From Anaerococcus murdochii (GTDB taxonomy: Bacteria > Bacillota > Clostridia > Tissierellales > Peptoniphilaceae), in NCBI RefSeq assembly GCF_019957155.1, contig NZ_JAIPME010000002.1, positions 1,612,001-1,676,000 on the forward strand: 64,000 nt of DNA. Reading direction: 5' to 3'. A model generated the notes under the pieces. It did no database searches and had not been told where the DNA came from. It saw only the letters and a list, made by a program, of their open reading frames with translations. A program made the position numbers and the translations under genes. This document shows positions 55,508 through 62,483 of the stretch, piece by piece (positions within the stretch are counted from its first letter, which is position 1; the number at the start of each line of letters is the position of its first letter).

Positions 55508-55553
55508 GCAGCCTTATTTTCATAATGTTGATATATGAATAATATAAGGCTGC
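55508..55553. repeat. Inverted repeat beside the attachment site
   Basis: GCAGCCTTAT (55508-55517) and ATAAGGCTGC (55544-55553) are perfect inverted copies 26 bases apart. It is not followed by a T run on either strand, so a terminator is unlikely; a recombination or hairpin structure is possible. Confidence 0.6.
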
Positions 55554-55564
55554 TACAAAAATCT

Positions 55565-55585
55565 ATGTTACGAAAAATGTTACGG
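55565..55585 (+). repeat. Direct repeats, possible integrase arm sites
   Basis: ATGTTACG occurs at 55565-55572 and again at 55578-55585, 13 bases apart, between the attachment site and the integrase gene, where arm-type binding sites normally lie. Confidence 0.5.
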
Positions 55586-55598
55586 AATATTAATTTTT

Positions 55599-56732
55599 CT
55601 AGTCACTCATAAAATCTTCAAACTTTGAGATGCTTTTTCTTTCTTTAATTTTTGAAATATGAACATAAATATTTAATGTGGTTTCAATATTAGAGTGTCC
55701 TAGCCTGTGTTGAACGTCTTTTATATCCATACCTGCTTCAAAACAAAGACTAGCGTGTGTGTGTCTTAATGAGTGAAGTCTAATTTTTCTTAAGTCATTA
55801 TTTTTAAGCACCCTTAAAAATCTTTTCCTAGGGGCATTATGACTTGTTAATTCAAGCGATTTATCGGTAAATACATATTTCTGAGTTTTTCCCTTGATCA
55901 CAGTTTTTTTATAAATTTCTGATTGTTTCTGCTTCCATTCTAATAACAATTTAATAGTCATGCTGTCAATTGTAATAATCCTGGTAGAGTTTTTTGTTTT
56001 TGTAGAGCTAATAAACTTCTTGTTGTCCTTATAAACAGATAAGCTTTTATTAATGCTTATTGTTCGTCGCTTAAAGTCAATATCTGCCCATTCTAGAGCT
56101 TGTAATTCGGATTTTCTCATACCTGTATATGATAAAATCCAAAAATAGCAAAACCACATAAGATCAAGATCTTTTTTACAAGCTGCTAGAAATTCTTTTA
56201 ATTCATCTTTTTCCCAAAATTCTATTGATTCATAGCGGTCTACACTATTTACATTAGTGATAGGGTATATCACAGATAAAGCAGGATTATAATCAACTAT
56301 ATCCCTACTTATTGCATAATCAAAAACTCTTTTGATCTGAGCATTAATTTTACTAAAGCTAGCAAGTTCTTTTGACTTTCTGTTGGTCAACTCTTGCAGC
56401 ATAGCTGTTGTGATACTTTTTAGCGGTTTATTTCCAATAAAAGGATAAATATGAGAGTTGAAAAGACTTTTAGTTCTTTGATAGGAAGAATATTTTACAG
56501 TCTTGCTATAAAGTTCTAACCAATTTTCACCAATTTCTTTAAAAGTCGGATTTTTCTTTCTACGTAAATTTTCATTTCTTAGATTAGCATAAGCTAGTTC
56601 AGCTTGTTTTTTACTTGTAAATCCAGACCTATTAGTTCTGATTTCTTTTCCAGTTACATCATCTGTTCCTAAATAAGCATTAAACTTATACCTAAGATCC
56701 CCATTTTTATCCCTGTAGCTTTTTATATTCAT
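55599..56732 (-). CDS. int: Tyrosine recombinase (integrase)
   Basis: The 377-residue integrase has an N-terminal AP2-like arm-binding domain (about 1-45; DKNGDLRYKFNAYLGTD), a SAM-like core-binding domain (about 55-150), and a catalytic domain with Arg in SYTGMRKSELQALEW, the HxLR box in LHSLRHTHASL, the second histidine in RLGHSNIETT, and Tyr in LNIYVHI. It is of the Tn916/phage type. I chose ATG 56732 (GAGGTAA before it) over an upstream in-frame ATG. It lies next to the attachment site, as expected. Confidence 0.95.
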   Translation of the reverse strand: MNIKSYRDKNGDLRYKFNAYLGTDDVTGKEIRTNRSGFTSKKQAELAYANLRNENLRRKKNPTFKEIGENWLELYSKTVKYSSYQRTKSLFNSHIYPFIGNKPLKSITTAMLQELTNRKSKELASFSKINAQIKRVFDYAISRDIVDYNPALSVIYPITNVNSVDRYESIEFWEKDELKEFLAACKKDLDLMWFCYFWILSYTGMRKSELQALEWADIDFKRRTISINKSLSVYKDNKKFISSTKTKNSTRIITIDSMTIKLLLEWKQKQSEIYKKTVIKGKTQKYVFTDKSLELTSHNAPRKRFLRVLKNNDLRKIRLHSLRHTHASLCFEAGMDIKDVQHRLGHSNIETTLNIYVHISKIKERKSISKFEDFMSD

Positions 56733-56778
56733 AATTACCTCTAACCTTAAAATTATTAAAACGTAATAAAAAACAAAC

Positions 56779-56816
56779 AAAAAAAATTTAGAAACGCAGA
56801 AATATCGGTTTCTAAA
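56779..56816 (-). terminator. Intrinsic terminator after the XRE repressor gene
   Basis: On the minus strand TTTAGAAAC pairs with GTTTCTAAA around 12 bases and runs into eight T. It separates the repressor from the integrase. The rest of 56733-56900 is AT-rich with no other gene seen. Confidence 0.65.
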
Positions 56817-56900
56817 ATTAATTATATCATATTATGATAAAAAATGGTAGCTGCTATTAAAAGAATTACAAAAAATAATAAATGGTTAAACAAAAAAACC

Positions 56901-57248
56901 TTATTTATTTAATGATTTTAGATAATCTTTTATAACTTGTCTTTTTTCAGGTGGTAAGTCTATATAGGATTCTAGGATCTTAACGTCTAGTTCTTCAAGA
57001 TTGAATTGTTTGGAGATAGAGTCAAGAAAAGAGTCCTTTGTTTCGATAAACATTTCACCGTTGCCAGTTCTTAACCAATCTTCATTTACATTGTAGGCAA
57101 GGCAAATAGACTTAATAACTTGATCGGTAGGGTTATTTGTTCCGGTTTCAAGTTGGGAAATAGAGCTTCTTTTTAATCCTATATTCTCACCAAATTTTTC
57201 TCCAGATAATCCTAGAGCTTTTCTAATCTTTTTAATTCTATCTTTCAT
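56901..57248 (-). CDS. XRE-family transcriptional repressor
   Basis: The 115-residue protein has an N-terminal helix-turn-helix (residues about 5-60; KIRKALGLSGEKFGENIG then RSSISQLETGTNNP) and a short C-terminal part ending LPPEKRQVIKDYLKSLNK, which probably forms dimers. It has no RecA-cleavable peptidase domain. It is divergent from the early genes and should bind the paired operators at 57300 and 57351, holding the element quiet. Confidence 0.9.
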   Translation of the reverse strand: MKDRIKKIRKALGLSGEKFGENIGLKRSSISQLETGTNNPTDQVIKSICLAYNVNEDWLRTGNGEMFIETKDSFLDSISKQFNLEELDVKILESYIDLPPEKRQVIKDYLKSLNK

Positions 57249-57265
57249 AGCGTTCTCCTGTTTAT

Positions 57266-57293
57266 ATTATAATCTAATTTTACAAATTATCAA
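57266..57293 (-). promoter_or_regulatory. Repressor promoter
   Basis: On the minus strand, TTGATA (57288-57293) and TATAAT (57266-57271) with 16-bp spacer; the AGGAGAA site and ATG follow. Confidence 0.65.
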
Positions 57294-57299
57294 GATAAA

Positions 57300-57316
57300 T
57301 GTTTTTAGAATAAACA
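57300..57316. promoter_or_regulatory. Operator O1 of the XRE switch
   Basis: TGTTTTTAGAATAAACA is a hyphenated inverted repeat (TGTTT and AAACA). It lies between the two divergent promoters and upstream of both -35 boxes. Confidence 0.65.
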
Positions 57317-57322
57317 AAATCG

Positions 57323-57351
57323 TTGACAAAGTTTTTGAAATGACATATAAT
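57323..57351 (+). promoter_or_regulatory. Early promoter of the element
   Basis: TTGACA (57323-57328) and TATAAT (57346-57351) with an ideal 17-bp spacer, a consensus promoter for the rightward genes. Confidence 0.85.
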
Positions 57352-57367
57352 GTTTTTAGAGAAAACA
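57351..57367. promoter_or_regulatory. Operator O2 of the XRE switch
   Basis: TGTTTTTAGAGAAAACA matches O1 in 15 of 17 positions and is an inverted repeat (TGTTTT and AAAACA). It overlaps the transcription start of the early promoter, so a bound repressor would block it. Confidence 0.7.
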
Positions 57368-57380
57368 AAAGGAGTTAAAA

Positions 57381-57566
57381 ATGATTATTGAAATAAATAA
57401 AACATTAACTGAGAGCGAGCGAGAAGATGTTTATGAAATAGTAAATCTTCTTGTAAACTTAGATGAAGAAGTTAAAAAGAAATTATTGTATATGATGTTA
57501 GGGATAGAGTTGCTTGGAGCAACGGTTGAAGAAAAGACAATGGAGGTAGTAAATGAGCAATACTAG
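57381..57566 (+). CDS. Unknown small early protein
   Basis: The 61-residue protein is not recognised. It is acidic and helical, with a leucine-rich middle (VNLLVNLDEEVKKKLLYMML), no membrane segment. It is the first gene from the early promoter, preceded by AAAGGAGTT. Position suggests a role in the switch or an antirepressor, but this is a guess. Confidence 0.7.
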   Translation: MIIEINKTLTESEREDVYEIVNLLVNLDEEVKKKLLYMMLGIELLGATVEEKTMEVVNEQY

Positions 57567-57669
57567 TTCAGAGTGGGACGATAAAGATTTTTACACTTAT
57601 AGGATTGAGGAGATAAATAAAAAAATTGAGGAAGTAAAAAAAGAAATATGGGAAAAGAAGAATTTTTAG
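57553..57669 (+). CDS. Unknown very small protein
   Basis: A 38-codon frame begins at 57553, seven bases after GGAGG, overlaps the previous gene by 14 bases and the next by 22. It encodes an acidic N-terminus (SEWDDKDFYTYRIEE) and a lysine/glutamate-rich amphipathic helix. Overlaps and the ribosome site support translation; function unknown. Confidence 0.55.
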   Translation: MSNTSSEWDDKDFYTYRIEEINKKIEEVKKEIWEKKNF

Positions 57670-57875
57670 AAAATATAAGAAAGATTATATCAAATAATCA
57701 AGATGTGTATGGGATAAAAAATGATGAAGATCTTAAGGATATATCAGTATTTTTAGGAATTAACTTTAAAAGATGGTCTGAGGAAGAAATATATACTTAT
57801 TTAAAAGGAATGTATGACATGATTAATATATTAAATAATCCGTGGAATTATTTTGAAGGTTGTAAATACGAATAA
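57648..57875 (+). CDS. Unknown small protein
   Basis: The 75-residue protein (MGKEEFLENIRKII start) is acidic and helical with no membrane segment. It is not recognised. No strong ribosome site precedes it; it overlaps the small gene before it, so translation is probably coupled. Confidence 0.6.
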   Translation: MGKEEFLENIRKIISNNQDVYGIKNDEDLKDISVFLGINFKRWSEEEIYTYLKGMYDMINILNNPWNYFEGCKYE

Positions 57876-57889
57876 TAACAGGTGAAATT

Positions 57890-58099
57890 ATGGAAATTAA
57901 AAGCAATCTACCAAGAGTTAAAAAAGATATAGAAAAGGACTTTTTAAAGTTGTCAGAACTCAGAGAGTACCTGGGTTGTGGCAATGAAACAATATATAAA
58001 ATGTGTGAGAATGGGTTGCCTAGATACCAGCCTTATGGAAAAACAATTTTATATTATAAGCAAGATGTAATTGACTATATCTTAAAGCACGAATTATAA
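57890..58099 (+). CDS. Excisionase-like helix-turn-helix protein
   Basis: The 69-residue protein has a winged helix-turn-helix of the MerR/excisionase (HTH_17) type: FLKLSELREYLGCGNETIYK followed by the wing GLPRYQPYGKTILYYKQDV. Such proteins bend DNA to help the integrase excise, or start replication. It lies just before the initiator gene. Confidence 0.78.
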   Translation: MEIKSNLPRVKKDIEKDFLKLSELREYLGCGNETIYKMCENGLPRYQPYGKTILYYKQDVIDYILKHEL

Positions 58100-58114
58100 G
58101 AAAGAAAGGCTATC

Positions 58115-59086
58115 ATGTTTGATTATTATTATAGGGAAGAAGCAGAGCAATTTTCATTTATCAGGATCCCGAAGCAGCTTTTTATAGATCCAGCATTTTC
58201 AGATTTATCGACAGATGCAAAATTGGTGTATGGATTGTTATTAGATAGAATGAGTTTATCTAGGAAAAACAATTGGTTTGATGAGGATAATAGAGTTTAT
58301 ATAATATTTGCAATCGAAGATATTATTGACACTTTAAATTGTGCCAGAGGTAAAGCAGTTAAGGTTTTACAAGAATTAGATACTGAAAGTGGTGTTGGTT
58401 TAATTGAAAAGAAAAGATTAGGACTAGGAAAGCCGAATATAATTTATGTAAAAAATTTTATAAGAAGCGTAATAATTATAGAAGAAAATGAAGAAAATGA
58501 CGTAGGAACGTTGAAATCGTCAAGAAGTTCGAAAATCGAACTTCAAGAAGTCCAAAAATCGAACTTCAAGAAGTTCGAAAATCAAACTTCAAGAAGTCCA
58601 AAAATCGAACTTCAAGAAGTTCGAAAATCGAACTCTAATAATACTAATTATAATAAGACTAATATTAATAAGACTGATTATAATAAGACTAATAATATGA
58701 GTGACGCTGACGATGACTCAGAAATCAAAAATTTACAAAAAGTCATTGACTGCTGGAATAGCTTGCCCGATGAGATAAATAAAATAATAGCATATAATCC
58801 AAGCAGGATTAATAATATTAATAATTTAGTAAATAAATATGGCATCGAGCTTGTATGTAAGGCAATTAAGTCAATAGCAGAAACGGATTTCTTGTTGGGT
58901 AAGAAAACAAAATGGAAGATCAACATAGATTGGTTCTGTGAGGAAGACAACTTTGTCAAGGTTTTGGAGGGTTATTATCAAGATCAGACAAAAACAATGA
59001 ATGAGAGTTCTGAAAATAAAAATTCTATAGCAGATATAGCTAGAGCTAGAAGATTAAGAAGGCTAGCGGAAAGCACTAAAAATTAA
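58115..59086 (+). CDS. RepA_N-family replication initiator with internal repeats
   Basis: The 323-residue protein has the RepA_N domain at its N-terminus (about 8-115; FSFIRIPKQLFIDPAFSDLS, LVYGLLLDRM, RGKAVKVLQELD), a repeat-coded linker (about 135-190), and a C-terminal part (about 195-323) ending IADIARARRLRRLAES. In plasmids of this family the origin lies inside the initiator gene. Here the linker is encoded by a 23-bp iteron array, which fits that rule. AAAGG precedes the start. It implies plasmid-like replication of the excised element. Confidence 0.85.
   Translation: MFDYYYREEAEQFSFIRIPKQLFIDPAFSDLSTDAKLVYGLLLDRMSLSRKNNWFDEDNRVYIIFAIEDIIDTLNCARGKAVKVLQELDTESGVGLIEKKRLGLGKPNIIYVKNFIRSVIIIEENEENDVGTLKSSRSSKIELQEVQKSNFKKFENQTSRSPKIELQEVRKSNSNNTNYNKTNINKTDYNKTNNMSDADDDSEIKNLQKVIDCWNSLPDEINKIIAYNPSRINNINNLVNKYGIELVCKAIKSIAETDFLLGKKTKWKINIDWFCEEDNFVKVLEGYYQDQTKTMNESSENKNSIADIARARRLRRLAESTKN
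58515..58634 (+). repeat. 23-bp iteron array inside repA (probable origin)
   Basis: Five tandem 23-bp units begin at 58515, 58538, 58561, 58584 and 58607; the first is diverged. Each holds ACTTCAAGAAGT (a hyphenated palindrome), and units alternate between GTTCGAAAATC and GTCCAAAAATC, giving a 46-bp higher period. GTTCGAAAATCGAAC forms a second palindrome at unit borders. As 23 is not a multiple of three, successive units are read in different frames, giving a 23-residue protein period. Confidence 0.85.
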
Positions 59087-59097
59087 GGAGATTGGTT

Positions 59098-59349
59098 ATG
59101 CTAAACTTAACATACGAAGATATAAGTGAGTGTATATTAATCACAAACATGATAGTGGACTGTAAAATTAGAGATTTTAAAGACTTAATTATGTACTGCA
59201 TAGATGAGTTTGAAAATGATTTTAACAAGAATAGTAGTAATGTGCCAATGATTGAAACAGTTATAAAAAACCCTGAATATTTCAAGATATTTATTGACTC
59301 TAATAATAAAAAAATATCAGAAGATTTTATTAGTCATCATGCTATGTAA
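59098..59349 (+). CDS. Unknown small protein
   Basis: The 83-residue protein (MLNLTYEDISECILITNMIV start) is acidic, with no membrane segment or known motif. AAGGAG at 59085 is rightly spaced for ATG 59098; an earlier TTG (59092) is too close. It follows repA by 11 bases and may be part of replication or copy control. Confidence 0.6.
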   Translation: MLNLTYEDISECILITNMIVDCKIRDFKDLIMYCIDEFENDFNKNSSNVPMIETVIKNPEYFKIFIDSNNKKISEDFISHHAM

Positions 59350-59429
59350 TTATATAAATTAACAATTGTGATAAAAGATTGCAAAATATAAGCTAGTAAT
59401 TTAGAAAATTCAAGTGAAAATATTATTGC

Positions 59430-59442
59430 AATGTGATAAAAT
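59430..59442 (+). promoter_or_regulatory. Promoter element before the J-domain gene
   Basis: AATGTGATAAAAT, which closely matches the -10 areas at 60306 and 63946, lies 28 bases before the ATG. A good -35 was not found. Confidence 0.4.
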
Positions 59443-59470
59443 AGCTATAGTAACAAAAAAGGAGAGAGTT

Positions 59471-60190
59471 ATGATAATATTTTTAATGGTATTGGGCATA
59501 ATTTTTGCAATCTTATCTGTTGGTGTTGTTTTTATACCTTATTTTGCTTTGCTTATATTCGGTATGGACTTTGTTGTAGTATTTTTACTCCCAGGAGCTA
59601 TAAATAATTATTTTGGAAATAAAGTTATACCCGATAATTTTTTATTAAATATAATAATTGTGCTTATATATTTAGCATTGACTCTTTATTTATTATATAA
59701 AAACAAAAAAGCATATTTTCTTGTGGTTTCTGCTGTTGCTTTTTTAATGTATGCTAGTGGACTACAAGAAAAAACATTACCTATATGGGTTATGACAATA
59801 ATGTATCTAGCGTTTATACTCTCAAGATTAACGGTAGCTTTTGGATTTAAAATATTATCTGGCAGACCACCTCAGAATGGATCAGAAGCAGAGAATGATT
59901 ATTTTTATAATACTGATCAGAACGACACTACACACGACGGAAACTCAAATAACAATATTCAAAACGATATTTCTGAATTTAAAGACAGTTTTGAAAGTGC
60001 CTGTGATATGTTAAATTTATCATATAATTGCTCGTTTGCTGATGTAAAGAACAATTACAGAGTGTTTGCAAAACAATATCACCCTGATGTAAACAATGAC
60101 GATTCGTCTACAAGAAAGCTTCAAAAAATCAATGAAGCATACAACTTTTTAACCGAAGATAATATTGGAATTTATCAAAAATTAAAATAA
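59471..60190 (+). CDS. Membrane-anchored J-domain protein
   Basis: The 239-residue protein has four hydrophobic spans (about 1-22, 25-50, 60-80 and 85-130), an acidic, Asn-rich linker (about 145-175), and a C-terminal J domain (about 180-235; YNCSFADVKNNYRVF, HPD in KQYHPDVNN, NEAYNFL). The HPD should call a DnaK-type chaperone to the membrane. A J domain at the C-terminus of a multi-span protein on a mobile element is unusual. AAAGGAGAG precedes ATG 59471. Confidence 0.82.
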   Translation: MIIFLMVLGIIFAILSVGVVFIPYFALLIFGMDFVVVFLLPGAINNYFGNKVIPDNFLLNIIIVLIYLALTLYLLYKNKKAYFLVVSAVAFLMYASGLQEKTLPIWVMTIMYLAFILSRLTVAFGFKILSGRPPQNGSEAENDYFYNTDQNDTTHDGNSNNNIQNDISEFKDSFESACDMLNLSYNCSFADVKNNYRVFAKQYHPDVNNDDSSTRKLQKINEAYNFLTEDNIGIYQKLK

Positions 60191-60215
60191 AAAGTATCAA
60201 GATAAATCTAAATAA

Positions 60216-60250
60216 AACACCTGCCTGATTCGATCAGGCTTGTTGTTTTC
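60216..60250 (+). terminator. Intrinsic terminator after the J-domain gene
   Basis: GCCTGAT pairs with ATCAGGC around TCG (60223-60239), followed by TTGTTGTTTTC. Confidence 0.7.
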
Positions 60251-60290
60251 CTTAAAGTTATCACGAAATAATAAAAATTTAATAAAACAC

Positions 60291-60318
60291 TTGACATATT
60301 ATTATAATATGATAAAAT
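60291..60318 (+). promoter_or_regulatory. Promoter of the envelope module
   Basis: TTGACA (60291-60296) and TAAAAT (60313-60318) with 16-bp spacer, within AATATGATAAAAT. An 80-base leader follows with a small hairpin (AAAGTTT/AAACTTT). Confidence 0.6.
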
Positions 60319-60398
60319 ATAAGTGTAAGAAAAAATATTATCAAATGCTAATAAAAGTTTGAGATAAAACTTTAGCTATGATAAACAGGAGGTGCTAA

Positions 60399-61190
60399 AT
60401 AAAAAAAATTGCGTTAGCAGCTATTATAGCCAGTAATTTGCTAAATCCGATGACTGTCAATGCAAGTGCAGACAGTCAAATAATGGTCAAAGAAGTTAAA
60501 GATAAAGCTGAAATTGACGATCTAGCAAAAAATAAAAGCAACAATGGCAGCTGGTATATGTTAAACAAAGATGGAGAAACTAAATATTTCTACATAACTG
60601 ATAATGGAGAAGTTGAAATACACGATAAAGATCCTAATCAGGAAGCATCAGACAAGTATGGCAGTTTAGAAAAAGGGAATGTGAACATAAAAGTTGGTGG
60701 GCAAAAAGAATATCAAAGCCTATTAGTCAACTTAAAAACCAAAACAGGTGAACATTTACCGATTGATCTCAATGAATCTGAAATAAAAGCTGTCATACCA
60801 GTAGGCGAGTATGAAATTGATAGTGTAAGCATCGTAGATAAAAACGGTTACATGAAAGACACTAAATATGATGTTGATAAGCAATATTTCACAGTAGAAA
60901 AAAACAAGGACTATAATCTAGACTTAAAAATAAATGAAGTTATTGATGTAAGTGATAAGTCAATAGATGATTTAGTGGGAGAAGAAAAAGAAGATAAGGA
61001 GATGACAGCTGATAAGAATAATACAAGCGATAACGAAGAATCAACAAATATCGTAGAAGATAAAAAAATCGATAAATCTAATAACTCAATTTTAAAATAT
61101 ATTACAACAGGAGTCGCTGCTTTAATATTAGCTTTTATTAGCTTTTTAATCCTAAGAAAAAAAGAAATTAAAGGTGACTATGATGATTAA
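60399..61190 (+). CDS. Secreted, C-terminally anchored protein with probable ATA start codon
   Basis: The frame from 60399 gives 263 residues: (f)MKKIALAAIIASNLLNP, a full signal peptide (cleavage near VNASA), an extracellular part (about 27-190) with LVNLKTKTGEHLPIDLNES and a beta-rich, Cna/pilin-like look, an acidic linker, and a C-terminal span (SILKYITTGVAALILAFISF) followed by RKKEIKGDYDD. AGGAGGT lies six bases before ATA, and a stop codon directly precedes ATA, so no other start fits; TTG at 60438 would destroy the signal peptide. It has no LPXTG motif. Function unknown. Confidence 0.68.
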   Translation: MKKIALAAIIASNLLNPMTVNASADSQIMVKEVKDKAEIDDLAKNKSNNGSWYMLNKDGETKYFYITDNGEVEIHDKDPNQEASDKYGSLEKGNVNIKVGGQKEYQSLLVNLKTKTGEHLPIDLNESEIKAVIPVGEYEIDSVSIVDKNGYMKDTKYDVDKQYFTVEKNKDYNLDLKINEVIDVSDKSIDDLVGEEKEDKEMTADKNNTSDNEESTNIVEDKKIDKSNNSILKYITTGVAALILAFISFLILRKKEIKGDYDD

Positions 61191-62181
61191 AGAGTATTTA
61201 GAAAGATTTTTATATCACATCGAACAACCTTGCGATATTCCTATCTTAAATAAGAGGATAAAATTTAAAAATCTTTATTTAATTATTCTGCTAATATTTA
61301 TGTTTGTCTTTATAGGTTTTAGTATAAAACGTAGTTTAGATACAAGCAGGCAGGAGAAAATTGAAAAAGAATTTGCCATTGCAGAGGAATTGAGCAAAGA
61401 AGAAGAACGTAAAGATAACGAAATTGAAGAAGTTGAAGAAACTAACCTCGATGATTATGAAAATAGGGATAAGATTGAGGAAGATAACACAAATACAGTA
61501 GATCTAAGTCTTCTCACAGAGGAAGAGAGGAAGAAAAGATCAGAAGATATTGAAGATGTTGATTTAATTAAAAATAAAAACAACGAAATTAAAGATGAAG
61601 AAATAAAAAGTAATCAAAATCAGTATCAGGAAGAATTGAAAAAAAGATACGCTGAACAATCCAGGACAATTGAAGCTAACAACAATTATGATAGCAATAG
61701 AATAATACCAAATGGATATGTTTATTCAAATAATAATGATGCTGAATACAAAGAAAACATTGAATTTAAAAATAGGCTTGATACTCTTGAGAAAGAAGTC
61801 AACAGTCTAGGTGTTAATTCTGATATAGGTACAATTCAAACAAAACAAAAAGAGCTTGAAAATCTAACAGAAGAAATAAAAAAACAAAAAGAAATAATTG
61901 AAAAGCTAGGACAAGCGATAGAAGGTTCTAGATCTAACGAGCAAAACTATAAAATGCTTGTGCTAAACAACAAAAAAATAATGCTTTTAAATGATAAAGA
62001 AAGCTACCTAGTTACAAAAACTGATGACGATATGGATTTAATGACATATATAAAGTTATTATCAGATTTTCTAGATGATAAAGTTAAAGAACAGACTAAG
62101 TTTTCAATCGAAAAGATTGATGAATCTGACTTTAACAACATTATTAATAAACTTGAAAAGGCAGGTGTTGAGCTATGGTAA
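61180..62181 (+). CDS. Membrane-anchored coiled-coil protein
   Basis: The 333-residue protein has a cytosolic N-terminus (about 30 residues), one span (about 31-48), then a long Glu/Lys/Asn-rich part with coiled coils (about 55-115 and 190-250) and a small C-terminal domain. It overlaps the anchored protein's gene by 11 bases. AAAGGTG supports ATG 61180 or 61183; a GTG at 61174 is also possible. It is not recognised. Its position suggests a scaffold for the envelope module. Confidence 0.65.
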   Translation: MMIKEYLERFLYHIEQPCDIPILNKRIKFKNLYLIILLIFMFVFIGFSIKRSLDTSRQEKIEKEFAIAEELSKEEERKDNEIEEVEETNLDDYENRDKIEEDNTNTVDLSLLTEEERKKRSEDIEDVDLIKNKNNEIKDEEIKSNQNQYQEELKKRYAEQSRTIEANNNYDSNRIIPNGYVYSNNNDAEYKENIEFKNRLDTLEKEVNSLGVNSDIGTIQTKQKELENLTEEIKKQKEIIEKLGQAIEGSRSNEQNYKMLVLNNKKIMLLNDKESYLVTKTDDDMDLMTYIKLLSDFLDDKVKEQTKFSIEKIDESDFNNIINKLEKAGVELW

Positions 62182-62483
62182 ATGATAACTCTAAAATATC
62201 TGCCAAAGAACTTGAAAGTTTAGAAGCTAAGGAAGAAAAAGCATTAAAGAATTTAGATAAAAAGCGTGAAGATCTAACCAAAAAAGAAACTGCTCTTGAA
62301 AAAGCCAAAGAGAGTTTAAAAAAAGCTGAAATAGACTACAAAATAGCTTGTGCTAACAAAATGTTAGGACTAATGAGTGTTTTTACAGACGAGGAAAGAC
62401 TTGATATAGTCGAGTCTGCAAAGATGCAAATAAGCAGCAATGAAGGAGTTGATACTAATGATCAAGTTAAAGAAACTCCTTAA
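62175..62483 (+). CDS. Small coiled-coil protein
   Basis: The 102-residue cytosolic protein is mostly one charged coiled coil (LESLEAKEEKALKNLDKKRE onward, about 10-60) with a short C-terminal part (IACANKMLGLMSVF). It overlaps the gene before it by seven bases and the next by 26. Function unknown. Confidence 0.65.
   Translation: MVNDNSKISAKELESLEAKEEKALKNLDKKREDLTKKETALEKAKESLKKAEIDYKIACANKMLGLMSVFTDEERLDIVESAKMQISSNEGVDTNDQVKETP

Noticed and set aside
58515-58634. Possible CRISPR-like array
   Set aside because: Units are directly tandem with no unique spacers, lie inside an open reading frame and have no cas genes nearby.
60399-61190. LPXTG-type sortase substrate
   Set aside because: There is a C-terminal span and charged tail but no LPXTG-like motif before it.
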